Part shown: positions 31,574 to 42,258 of the stretch, one piece after another | Numbering within the stretch: position 1 is the stretch's first letter | How the letters are laid out: every line of letters begins with the position of its first letter | Assembly: GCA_028274465.1 (NCBI GenBank) | Contig: CM051455.1 | Span: 54,702,738 to 54,766,737 of the forward strand | DNA: 64,000 nucleotides | Reading direction: 5' to 3' | DNA from: Plantago ovata | Lineage: Eukaryota > Streptophyta > Magnoliopsida > Lamiales > Plantaginaceae | Made by a program: the position numbers and the translations under genes | The notes under the pieces: generated by a model | Told to the model about the DNA's origin: nothing | Seen by the model: the letters and a program-made list of their open reading frames with translations, nothing else | The model's database searches: none

Positions 31574-34500
31574 ATGGCAACAGCAGCAGCGGCAATTGGA
31601 TTCTCAAACCCAGGAGGAGTTTCATCTGAACTAGCCTCATCTCATCATCCCACCAACTCCATTTCAATCGGTGGTTTCTCTTCTCAATTCCGCCCAAAAG
31701 ACACCAGAAACACCACTATCGCCTTCTCTGCGCCTCGCCGCGTTCAAAAGCGAAACCGCCGCAATGTGGTGGTTTGCAGCAGCTCCTATATACCAATTGA
31801 GTCTGCTAAGATTAAGGTCATTGGAGTTGGCGGCGGTGGCAACAATGCCGTTAATCGAATGATTGGCAGTGGTTTACAGGTATATACTCCTATAAAGTAA
31901 CCTAACATTATTTTATTTTTTTAATTTATTTATTTATTTTTACAGTTTTTAGCTATGTGGGTCTTTGTAATTTGCTGTTTCTACTGTAATTTTCCGTTCA
32001 AGATGTAATTTTGTGCAAGACCATTATTTGTGTTATTTGGAGGAATTTTGAATGTACAAGTTTGCAGAATTGCAGATATGAATGTTCATGATGGGATAAG
32101 TTGTAAGTGACTAGAAATGTTTTGTTTCCAAACTCGATGAGGATGTGCCATATCATATCCCTTTTACTCTTTTTGTCCTTTTCTCATTTCTTGATATTTG
32201 CTTACTCTTCTATTTATCTGCTTGGTTTTGATTTCCCATGGTATTTTGTTTGCACTTTGTATTTGTTTATTTGTTTGTTTATGGACTATAATTGCATTGG
32301 AACTTTTATCTTGCTCATGCAAAAGTTACCAAGGAATGTTTCTCTTGCTAAGGTCTGTCATTCAGTTGTCTTTGCTTTTTCTTGTCGTATATCTAAGTAA
32401 AGATGTGATACAATGGTCTTTGTATGGTTACATGTCTAAACTGTTTTCTTGTTTGCCCATGGTCTTCATATGTTTCAACAAGCCATAGTCTCCAAAAGTG
32501 TCTCTTAAGCATGTTCAGATTATATACAGTATACTCTTGTTTCGGTGTCCTTCATGTGATTATCTTTCAGTAGAACTTTTTCTGACAGTTGTACAATGGC
32601 AGGGAGTGGACTTTTATGCCATAAATACAGATTCTCAGGCACTTCTGCAATCTGCTGCTGAACACCCTATTCAAATAGGAGAGCTTCTGACCCGCGGACT
32701 TGGTTTGTGATTTCCTCCATTTGTCATTTAATTTGAAGTTAGATAGAAATGTTGTAACCAAGTTGGAAAACAAAAGTACCCTAGGTTGGCTTTTTGCCTT
32801 TGAGCTTAATTTGTGTAGTAATACTAGTCTTCAGACTGTTGGATACGTATGGATGATAATAGCCCCTTCACTATGATTTTAACCTAAGAACATGTGAAAG
32901 TGCAGGAACTGGTGGCAACCCTCTTCTGGGAGAACAAGCTGCGGAAGAATCAAAGGATGTAATTGCAAATGCTCTCAAGGGATCTGATATGGTGTTTATC
33001 ACAGCTGGGATGGGCGGGGGTACTGGTTCTGGTGCTGCCCCTGTTGTGGCACAGATTGCAAAAGACTCGGGATATTTGACTGTTGGTGTGGTCACTTACC
33101 CATTCAGCTTTGAAGGACGTAAGAGAACATTACAGGCAAGTGCTTTGTGCACTTCACATCATTTGAACGTTAAATTTTGGTTTACATCTGAAAGTTTAGT
33201 CCACAACAAGAATTGCAATCTCTTCCTCTTTCTCAAGATCCTGCCGTTGAATCTTTCTTCTTTAAGAGAACCATATTAAACAAAATTCAAAGTACCTGGA
33301 TCATCTTTCTTACTTCTTGTTCTTGGATATGTAAATTTTAATGGATAAAAGATGTCAAGTAGAAATGTAGACTTCACTACCATCGACGCCCACCACCGGC
33401 CTCCTATGCTGTCTTGCATATGTGTGCAGTATGAAAGCTGATTGTAAAAAACAGTTGATCTAGCTCATGTTATTATAATATCACAGCTTACTATCTTATG
33501 TGCATCTTGTTTCTTACGTAATTTTCTTTTTTCCTTTTATCATTTGAATTTTCTCTGGGGCAATACTTCAAATTGTTGATCAGTCGACATAACTTCAATA
33601 GTCATTTAGTTGTTTCAGCATGAACGCAACCCTGACACTTGCATTTTGCATGAGTACCTTATTCAACATGATCTGGAGCTGGAACTTCCCTTATCATAAT
33701 TTATGGTCAATTGTGGGCTGTAAATACTTTTGGTCTCTTGTAGAGCTAGAATTTTATACACATTATAATTCGTAACCAATTTTTCACTGGAAAAAACTTT
33801 GATTTTTCGCAGAGACAGAATCTTTCATCATAATTTATAACCAATTTTGGCTGGAAATACTATGGTCTTTCTTTATTGGGGGTGAATAGTAAATGTATTC
33901 CTGGTTGAGAAGCTCATAGTTTTATTCCTCCTAAATATACATGCTTCGAATGAAATAACAGCTTCTAATTTCTTGCAAACTTTTGTAGCTGTACTTCTGT
34001 AATGTTTTTACACCTGATGTTGTTCCAGGCCCTTGAAGCAATTGAAAAGCTCCAGAAAAATGTCGATACTCTTATTGTAATTCCAAATGACCGTCTCTTG
34101 GATGTTGCTGATGAGAATACTCCTCTTCAAGATGCCTTCCTTCTTGCGGATGATGTACTTCGCCAAGGTGTACAAGGAATATCAGATATAATCACAGTGA
34201 GTAACAATACAATTTGTAGTGCATTTTCTTCTTTTTTTAGTACTCTGTGTCAAGTCTCCTCTATAGTAGTACCTTACCATCTTTCATCACGACATCTTAG
34301 CTTCTTATATGTCTTGTACTTTACTCACTCAATTAGGAATAGCAATTAGTGCCGTTTTATGAAGGATAATTTTACATATGTAGCTGTACTTTCCAACTTG
34401 TATTACAAAACTAGCCATACCTTTTTTTTTCTCCTTTCATCCATCTAAACTTCCTAAATTTTATCACCTAAGTTACTTGGGCAGGATCTCATCCAAGACA

Positions 34501-36522
34501 CTCATGTTTTCATATTCTTTTTTTTCTTCCTTTTGTTTTATCTCGTGCCACCCAAAGATCAAAGTTATATGAAGAAAGTGGTAGAGAGTCTAGAGACTTT
34601 ACGTGAACCTCGTGAATTATCCAACTGACTGAAAGAGTAATTAAGCTTTTATTGTTCTGAAGAGATGGCAGGTTTGATAATTTTATGAGGGATTGAGGCT
34701 TATCTGGAAATCGTCTATAGAAGAGTTGTGTAGATTAAACCTGATACATAAAGTGATAAAACTGTAAAAACAAATAGTAAGTGGAATCTACCTAATCCTA
34801 CAATTTGATCCTAGAAGGTGATTTGTTAATGTTAACAATATGTTGTCTAATGACAGGTGTATCTAACATCTCTAACATCCAAAAATATACAAGTGTGTAG
34901 ACCAAAAAGAAGTAAAAATCAGGATTTTATATGATTATGTAGAGAAGGATGAAATGAAAGCCAGTGAAGGATCTTATATGCTTCTGTACTATAGGTGGTA
35001 AATGTGATGATGAGAAAGAGTTGTCTGAAACCAACACATGTGAACTTGCAACAGTTTCTGGTATTAAATAAATTGTGTTTTTAGTTACTTGCCATGAAAA
35101 AATTTAGGTTGTCAAAAATGTGTATGAAATACCCTTTTAAGTGACCTATCTGCTGAGTAACTTATGCGATGGAATTTAGCTAGTTTTGTAATAAGTTTTA
35201 AAGTACAATTACATATGTGAAATTAACCCTTTCCTGAATAGTTTTTTGAAGGCTCACTAATGTTATGCATTGTATTTGTGGTTTAGTTCCACTGACAATT
35301 GCAAACATCTAGATTGTAGTTTTACCTTTGTGCTTTAATGACATCGACGAGAACGATACAAATTACTATGACAATAATAGTCAAATTATGTTTTTTAAAC
35401 ATCGTTAGACTGTTATCTCTTATGTGCATGATGGTTTTCATTTGCATCTTATATGGTGGAGTTAAGAGTAATTGTGGAACCAACCTATTAATTTGAGGTG
35501 GCTTTTGAAGATAATATGGTATGTTGGACATGTTTTACTCTAATGTCAACATCAACTTAACATGAAGTAAAGATAGAACTCAATGGTGATATAATGACTT
35601 TCAGTTATCCAAGCACCCTTGTCTTGTGAGACCAAACTTAATCCATGCACGAGAACTGTCATCTTCTGAAGCATTCTTGTTGGGAGACCTGGGTTGGTTA
35701 ATGTGGACTCCTGTAGTAATTTGATGCTTCTATCCAGCTGGGGGAATGATGTAGTAATTTGAGCATTCTTGTTGCAGATACCTGGGTTGGTTAATGTGGA
35801 TTTTGCAGATGTAAAAGCGGTCATGAAGGACTCTGGTACTGCAATGCTTGGAGTTGGCGTTTCATCTAGCAAGAATCGTGCTGAAGAAGCAGCTGAGCAA
35901 GCCACTTTGGCTCCTCTGATTGGTGCTTCTATCCAGTCTGCTACTGGAGTTGTATACAATATTACGGGAGGAAAGGATATCACACTTCAAGAAGTGAACA
36001 AAGTGTCTCAGGTACAATGCCTAATTTTTCCGTAGACCTTTGTTTACAGATTTTATGACTAGCCAGTTGATTATAAGTTTCTCCACGAATTTGGGTCTGG
36101 GTTCACTATCATAACAACCACCCACCCTACACTTGTCCTCTTTGGTTTAATATTAGTATATCTTTGTTGCACTAGATTGTTTTATAAGACTGACCTAAAG
36201 CTACCCTGTTGAAGGTTTTTTTGATTATTTCCTAATTCTTGTTCACAACATTGCCTTCTAGGTTGTTACAAGTTTAGCAGATCCATCAGCGAATATAATA
36301 TTTGGGGCGGTTGTGGATGAAAGATACAACGGAGAGATTCACGTGACCATAATTGCAACCGGTTTTACTCAATCATTTCAGAAGACTCTTCTGACTGATC
36401 CAAAGGGAGTGAAGATGGTTGCTGACATGTCTGCGGGGAATGCAGAACCCCAGAGAACTCCAGTTACCCTAAATTCATCTTCTGTTCCTCCACGGTCGTC
36501 AAGTGGAAGGCTTTTTTTCTAG
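31574..36522 (+). CDS. FTSZ1: Plastid division protein FtsZ1
   Basis: A tubulin-like GTPase that forms the division ring on the stromal side of the plastid inner envelope. Six exons join to 432 codons plus stop: 31574-31879, 32603-32702, 32906-33135, 34029-34196, 35778-36011, 36262-36522. The length agrees with plant FtsZ1. The first 55-60 residues are Ser/Ala/Arg-rich, as for a plastid transit peptide. The GTPase core has [13 protein letters not shown], then [14 protein letters not shown], the tubulin signature GGGTGSG, PNDRLLD and GVQGISDII. The C-terminus ends SSSGRLFF and lacks the ARC6-binding peptide of FtsZ2, which supports FtsZ1. All introns are GT-AG except intron 3 (33136-34028), which starts GC. 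Intron 4 (34197-35777) carries a partial copy of the exon 5 start. No lesion is seen. Confidence 0.96.
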
Positions 36523-37111
36523 GTTTTACTTGCTCTGTTGATTTTACTCTTTGTTCTTTTTCCGCTTGCTTCTTATGGAGTGAATTGGCGTCTAATGTAG
36601 CTTTAGCGATTATTCCTTTTATGTGTGTTATTCAGCGTGTTCTCATTTTTGGCTATTCGGCTGCCACGTTTAAAAATGTAGATGAGTCGAGCAGCAATGC
36701 AACACAAGTTGGTTCATGTTCATGGTTTTTTAGCACAAGTCCACTATTTTCTTGTTTTTGATAAATTTCAAGGGGGATATTATGGTTCTACAGTAGTCTG
36801 TACCAGCAAAATAGGTGCGTGCTTTAAACCGGATGGCTGAAAATAAATGATCAAACTCCGAAATGCTGTGAGGCAAGTTTCTTTAGGCAAACTCCGCACG
36901 ATACAAATTTTCCTTATTCGAATTAGAACCAATTAAGAAAACTTAGATAGAATTCGTTTTGAAATAAAAACTTTAAGTTCGTAAATATATGTTTTGAGCT
37001 CAAGTCGTGATCCAAACCTTTTAATTTAACCCAGGTGACATGTCCAGCTTTTTTTGGTGATCATTAGTCCCTCAATTTTCCAGACAAGTAATACAGAAAA
37101 ACATTAAATTG
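36523..37111. other. FtsZ1 3' flank
   Basis: This holds the FtsZ1 3' UTR and intergenic sequence. No gene is supported. Confidence 0.5.
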
Positions 37112-37304
37112 GGAGTCATGAGGTGGTGCAGCGGTAAAGAGTTGGAGCAGTGAAAGGAGAGGTGCATGGTTAGATCCATGGTGGTGACGGAGTTGGAGTT
37201 ATAAGGTTGGTATAGGTGTGGAGAAATAAGGTGGTTTAGGATGTCTGTATAATAGTAGTGTAGGAGTAGTTGTAATATTTGCCGTTCTAAAAAAAAAAAA
37301 AAAA
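37112..37304 (+). mobile_element. tRNA-derived SINE with A tail
   Basis: Box A TGGTGCAGCGG (37124-37134) fits the RNA polymerase III consensus. Box B-like GGTTAGATCCA follows at 37168-37178, with normal spacing. About 100 bases of body end in a 16-base A run (37289-37304). The start is approximate and no clear target duplication was found. Confidence 0.65.
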
Positions 37305-38005
37305 TTTTATTACCTTTATAATTTATGTTGTCTGTCAAGAGTGCATGATCTTTTTTTTTCCACAGTATGTTAATTGTTGGAGCATTAGACCATATTGAGA
37401 TTTGAAACCGATAAGATGAGATGATGATGTGTTATGTGTTGGTCTATATTGATGACCAATATTTGTAACCCGAGTCTTTCGGACACGCTTTGTTGAACTT
37501 GGTGAAGTCGATTGACAATCTTGTGGCGCTGTGCATCAAAAATCTGCGTCAAAATCGCCCAAATCGCCCAAACCGTAAAATGTATATGTATCCCGAAGCG
37601 AAAACGAATAAAATTAAATAACGAAATGGAGTATATAATTTTAGCAGAAACTTGAAAAACTTATCTTTATGCAATTTTAGTTGAAACTTCATGAGTTGAT
37701 TTTTGCAAGTGGAGAAAGGAAGTACAACTAAAATCAAACTAAAATTGCTAAGTTGCAAAACACATACCCATAGATAAGTTGCTAAGTTGGTATATGTTTT
37801 GCTCCCCAATAACTCTAGTCATATAGGAGTACAAGATAAGTTGGGTAGTTAATACCAAATTCTTTCATGACATCACTTAACACAATACAAGAATCTTAGA
37901 TCAACCAGTCACTTCAGTCTATAGAGGAAAAGGAGAAACAATCGATCAGCACGAGTAGTAGTTTATGCGATTTTAAAGATTGGCTGTATGTATATACCTC
38001 ATTAC
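37305..38005. other. Intergenic stretch left of the CACTA element
   Basis: AT-rich sequence in which I see no gene or recognisable repeat. Confidence 0.4.
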
Positions 38006-38029
38006 CATTACAAGAAATCAACCATTTAG

Positions 38030-38310
38030 CGACGGATCGGTAGATACGGATGCGATCCGTCGCTATTTAGCGACGGATCGCTACTCTTAGCGACGGATAA
38101 GGACGAACTGCGCTTTAAGTTCAGTTCGCCCTTGGAAAGAGCGAGTCCGAGTCCAATTTAGCGACGGATGATTTCTATCCGTCTCCAAATTAGGGACGGA
38201 TGAACTTATCCGTCGCCATGTTGGTTGACCGGACTGGTAATTTTAAAAAAGAAAAAAAATAAAAAATAAAAAACAAATATATAGCGACGGATGGTGCCAT
38301 CCGTCGCTAT
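38030..38310. repeat. Left subterminal AGCGACGGAT repeats of the CACTA element
   Basis: The decamer AGCGACGGAT and its complement ATCCGTCGCT recur many times, mostly in facing pairs that can form hairpins (for example 38281-38312). The right end at 41105-41415 has the same organisation. Confidence 0.9.
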
Positions 38311-38319
38311 ATACGTATA

Positions 38320-40053
38320 TACAGAGACGCCGTCTCCTTCTTCCCCATTTCTCCATTGTTGTCTCTTCTCCTTCTTCTTTTCGGATTTCTTCTAAACTAC
38401 TCAAAACTCCACCATTCTTTTCAAATTTTAGCTCAAAATGAAGCTTATCGAACAAGGAGTTCGAATATATTTTAAATTTTCACGATCTGCACCGATTTCA
38501 GAGGTAAGAAACTAGAACCCTAGATTTTGGGGGTTTCTCCAACTTTTGCCCAATTTTGAATGAATTAATCATAATTTGTTTATCACCAACTAATACTCGT
38601 TTCTCCCCTCTTTTGTTTGGTCCGTTTGTGTTTCATTTTTTTACCAGCTGCTGCCGCCTCTTCTCCGGCCTCTCCATCACCTCCACCGCCACCGCCGGCG
38701 CCTCTCCATTACTGGTGAGTTTCCCTATACTTTTAATTTCAGTTTATTAAATTTGATTTACTGTATGTTAATTTTATTTAGGGTTTCACTGTTAATTTTT
38801 ATTTAGGGTTTAGGTTTCTTCACTGTTAATTTTTAATTTAGTATTTAGGGTAGTTCGAATCCCTAATTAGGTTACTGGAAATGAAATGTGCTTACTTCTT
38901 ACTCCTTATTGTAACTCAATTATTAATTTGGCTCAATTCTGAAAATTCTGAAAAATGCTTAATAGTTAACTCAATAAGCAAAAAGAAATAAAAATGATTA
39001 ACTAAGCAAAAAAAAATAAAAATGATTAACTAACTAAGAAAGATAGAAAATATAAAAAGCTGAATTTTTATTAAGAATATGGATTACATATAAAAGTTTC
39101 ATTCATCAATAGGTAGTTCTAGTCGCTCTTTATCCCCTCGTCCTCGTCCTCGGAGCTTGACTCCTCATGTAGGAGCGACCAGTCGATGACATCTTTTGGT
39201 TCCAAAAGTTGTTGTTGACATATCTTGCAGAAGACTCTTTGGTCTTTACTCAACCTCCTTGTGCTCACAAGGGGGAGGAGTAGGAGATTTGGGGTGAGAT
39301 GGAGGAAATGACTCTTGGAGAGCTTCCTCCATTTCAGTCAACATTTTGGGATCAATTTGTGAATGGGGAGAAGGTGGGGGGAATGTGGGGGTGTTTCTTC
39401 AAATCTGAATTTGTTAAGGTTTTCCATATTTGTTTGTGTGAGAATATGTTAAAATTAGGTGACTTCTTATAGTTGGTGTTGGGAATTCTAAAGGACAAAT
39501 ACACTTTATTGTTAATGTATTAATGTACACATTCATGTAGCCACATTCATGTATAGCAAAAATTTATGAGTCATACATTTATGTAATGACTTTTAGGATT
39601 TTCAAAATTAAATGATTTTTGGTAATATCTAATCATTTTATAAAGTGTGATGAATGGTATGGTAGGCCTGGGCTTGTGAATGATTGTAGTACGCTGGTAC
39701 CGTAACAACAACATTTCTAATGTCGTTGTTACTGTACCAACGTATTTTAGTCATTCTCAAAGTTTAGTTTCTAATCATGTAAACCATCTATTCTTAATAA
39801 GTTGTATATACAAAATGTAGTATGTGAGCAAGAAATGTGTCTGGATGTTTAGGAGTTTGAAGTCTCCATCTTTAGTCAGTAACTAAAGATGGAGATTTCA
39901 AGATCCTAAAGATCCAGACATCCTTTCGTGTTCACATGTAACGACGGATTTGTCTAAAAACATCTTGTATTTGTCTAAACACATCTTGTATTTGTCTAAA
40001 CACATTAAGAGTTTGTATTTGATTGTGATGATGCTATATGTATATTAGTTTCC
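38320..40053. other. Left interior of the CACTA element
   Basis: No complete gene is seen. A CT-rich stretch at about 38325-38420 may be the 5' UTR of the element gene. An acidic-coding-like stretch on the minus strand at about 39110-39340 has no recognisable domain. Confidence 0.35.
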
Positions 40054-40756
40054 ATGGATCAAACACAGCAACCGGGCGGCCCTCGACGGATCAATGGGCT
40101 TCCAGTATTGTCCACCAACAGATCTAAGTAAGTTCTTAATAAATTAGTATTTAATTGTTCTTTTATATATAGTTGTCGGTACTCCAACTTTTAATCTTTC
40201 AAAATGTGTGACAGGTTTGAACCTAATATAGCTTCTAGAAGGATTACAATGCTCATGAAAAGAGAGTTCTTTACGCCTTCTGGGAGTGGCGGAGAAAGGT
40301 GGGCTACGGTTCCTCGACCCGTGAAGGAGCACTTGTGGGAAGAATTTCAGGTAATTTACTATCTTTACTTGAATAGTTCTATATTGGATTCTTGGGGCAT
40401 TGCCTTAATTATATAAGTGTACGTACATTACTTGTTTATCTGTTATTGGGGCATTGCCTATATTATCTATTCTTGGGGCATTGCCTATAGTATCTATTCT
40501 TGGGGCATTGCCTTTACTGTACATATGTGTACGCACATTATTTGTTCTTGTGGGGCACTGATGTGGGATTTTTTGTGGGATTGTTGTGTTGCAGAAATAC
40601 TATTATGTCCCTCCTGCCAATGCGGAGGAGATATTGAGGGTATTCAACATCCGGGCGGAAAACATTCACAGGCATTCGATTTATTATGCCAAGGAAAGGT
40701 ACTTTTGGCATAAAGAATGGGTTCGGTACCTCAATCCGGAGCATCGGGATCTGTGA
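40054..40756 (+). CDS. CACTA-associated transposase_24-like protein, short form
   Basis: Three exons (40054-40127, 40215-40350, 40595-40756) join in frame to 123 codons plus stop with GT-AG introns. The product contains ITMLMKREFFTPSGSGG, VKEHLWEEFQKYYYVPPAN and YAKERYFWHKEWVRY. This resembles the plant transposase Ptta/En/Spm (transposase_24) domain found in accessory proteins of CACTA elements. Sequence beyond the TGA (40754-40756) stays open for about 30 codons, so the stop may be a nonsense mutation and the protein truncated. The upstream boundary is uncertain. Function is inferred only from the resemblance and the setting inside a CACTA element. Confidence 0.55.
40393..40562 (+). repeat. 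Tandem TGGGGCATTGCC repeats in intron 2 of the CACTA gene
   Basis: TGGGGCATTGCC starts at 40393, 40447, 40474 and 40501, with a variant at 40551. The core spacing is 27 bases and the outer spacing is 50-54. Confidence 0.85.
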
Positions 40757-41434
40757 TTGGAATCGTGGCGGAACCATGTGACCCGTGAGCAGGTACATAG
40801 GGATGGGGCGTTGACGGCTGAAGGGGTCGTTTGGTTAGTGGAGAGCCCGTAGGATTAGTGTTTTTTAGGATTGTTATTCTTTATCCGTACATTTTAGGAT
40901 TCTCGTTTATTTTAATGATTATCTTCGTACCTTTTAGTTTCTTTGTACGTACACTTTTAGTTTTTATTTTATTGAAATTTCGATTATCATAAAATGAATC
41001 AATCGTATATATTTTGTTAGTCGTACTCAATTTTGAGTTAAAATAACAATTTTTCACATAAATTCAGTAAAACAAAAAATCAGTTTAAAAAAAAAATCAG
41101 AGAAGTTAGCGACGGATTAGTTTATCCGTCGCCAAATTCCCCTCGAAAGGGAATGACACGTGTCCCTTAGTTTTAGCGACGGATAACATAATTCGTCGCT
41201 ATTTATAGATACGGATAAAGTCATCCGTCTCTATGTTGGTCAACGACAATATAGCGACGGATAAATTGAACCGTCGCTACATATAGCGACGGATAATATT
41301 AACCATCTCTTTATTTTTTAGCGACGCCACTTTTCGCGACGGGCTTTTCGTCGCTATTGGTGTTTAGCGACGGATCGCTAACATATAGCGACGGATGGAG
41401 TCCGTCGCTAAAATCAGTTTTCCTTGTAGTGTAC

Positions 41435-42258
41435 TCCGGATGTATCATGAGAAAATCATGAATAAAGTGAGGGGAGTTGAGATGATGGCACTGGAGTTTA
41501 TAAGGGGAGTGCACATAATCTTGTCCTCCTCGCGTATGGCAGTGAACGTGAGGAAGTAGAGCCAGTACATCCATGTGGAAAGATCTAACAGTTGGGCTGC
41601 AAGAATGACGAACATAAGCTACATCCTTCGCTACCACCACAATATAGCACCAAGGGACACGGACAGAGACGAGTAGGATTTTTTCTTCTTCGTGATCAGC
41701 AGGGTTGTAGGCATATAGAGTTGACCCCAGGTAAGAAGATTATACCACTATGTTGATGAGGTTCAGATATAACTGCTCCATTGATGTAGCATTCAGCAAA
41801 TTTACGAAAAAACAAGTGTAAGTCCTCCCAGGAGTTGAAAATAGGATCATATGCGTCAGGGTTAATGAACGTGTAGCCAGCCACCAAAATGATGAAACTT
41901 GTTTCCATTATCAAGTGAAGCACATACAGAAAACCTAAAATGAGTCTTAACCGGAAGCACAATCTGTTTCCAGGTTTCGTACTAGTATCCAAAACCTAGG
42001 CACCTCTGTAGCAGTGAATTTCCTAATCCATAGTACAGTAATGCGTTACTAAAGAGTAAAAACACACATGCGCGCGTATGTAATAAAACTCATTCAATTC
42101 AAGCACGGCAACAATAGAAGCAAATATCCATTTGTTTTACAAGGAAAGAACAATTCTTTCCCACACAGCCACTTCCCTTGGTTTTTAGTATTACAAAGGT
42201 AACTTGATATAAGGACACACAAACAAACAAGAAGACTCCAAGTGCATCTTTTTATTGA
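41435..42258. other. Stretch between the CACTA element and the SNARE gene
   Basis: This includes the 3' UTR of the minus-strand SNARE gene. On the minus strand 41696-41992 has an open frame of 98 codons with protein-like composition, but I do not recognise a family; it may be a fragment. Confidence 0.35.

Larger units (their letters stand above)
38006..41431. mobile_element. Non-autonomous CACTA (En/Spm-type) DNA transposon, 3,426 bp
   Basis: TAC duplications at 38003-38005 and 41432-41434 flank ends that match as inverted repeats: CATTACAAG at the left and, on the minus strand, CACTACAAG at the right. The left end therefore carries a C-to-T change in the CACTA motif. Both subterminal regions (38030-38310 and 41105-41415) are filled with AGCGACGGAT units in both orientations, typical sites for the TNPA-type protein. 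No DDE transposase of the CACTA class is present; only a small transposase_24-like gene is seen. Confidence 0.88.

Noticed and set aside
37985-41440. CRISPR-like array of AGCGACGGAT repeats
   Set aside because: Repeats lie in both orientations at the two ends of a transposon with inverted termini and TAC duplications; this is CACTA subterminal structure in plant DNA.
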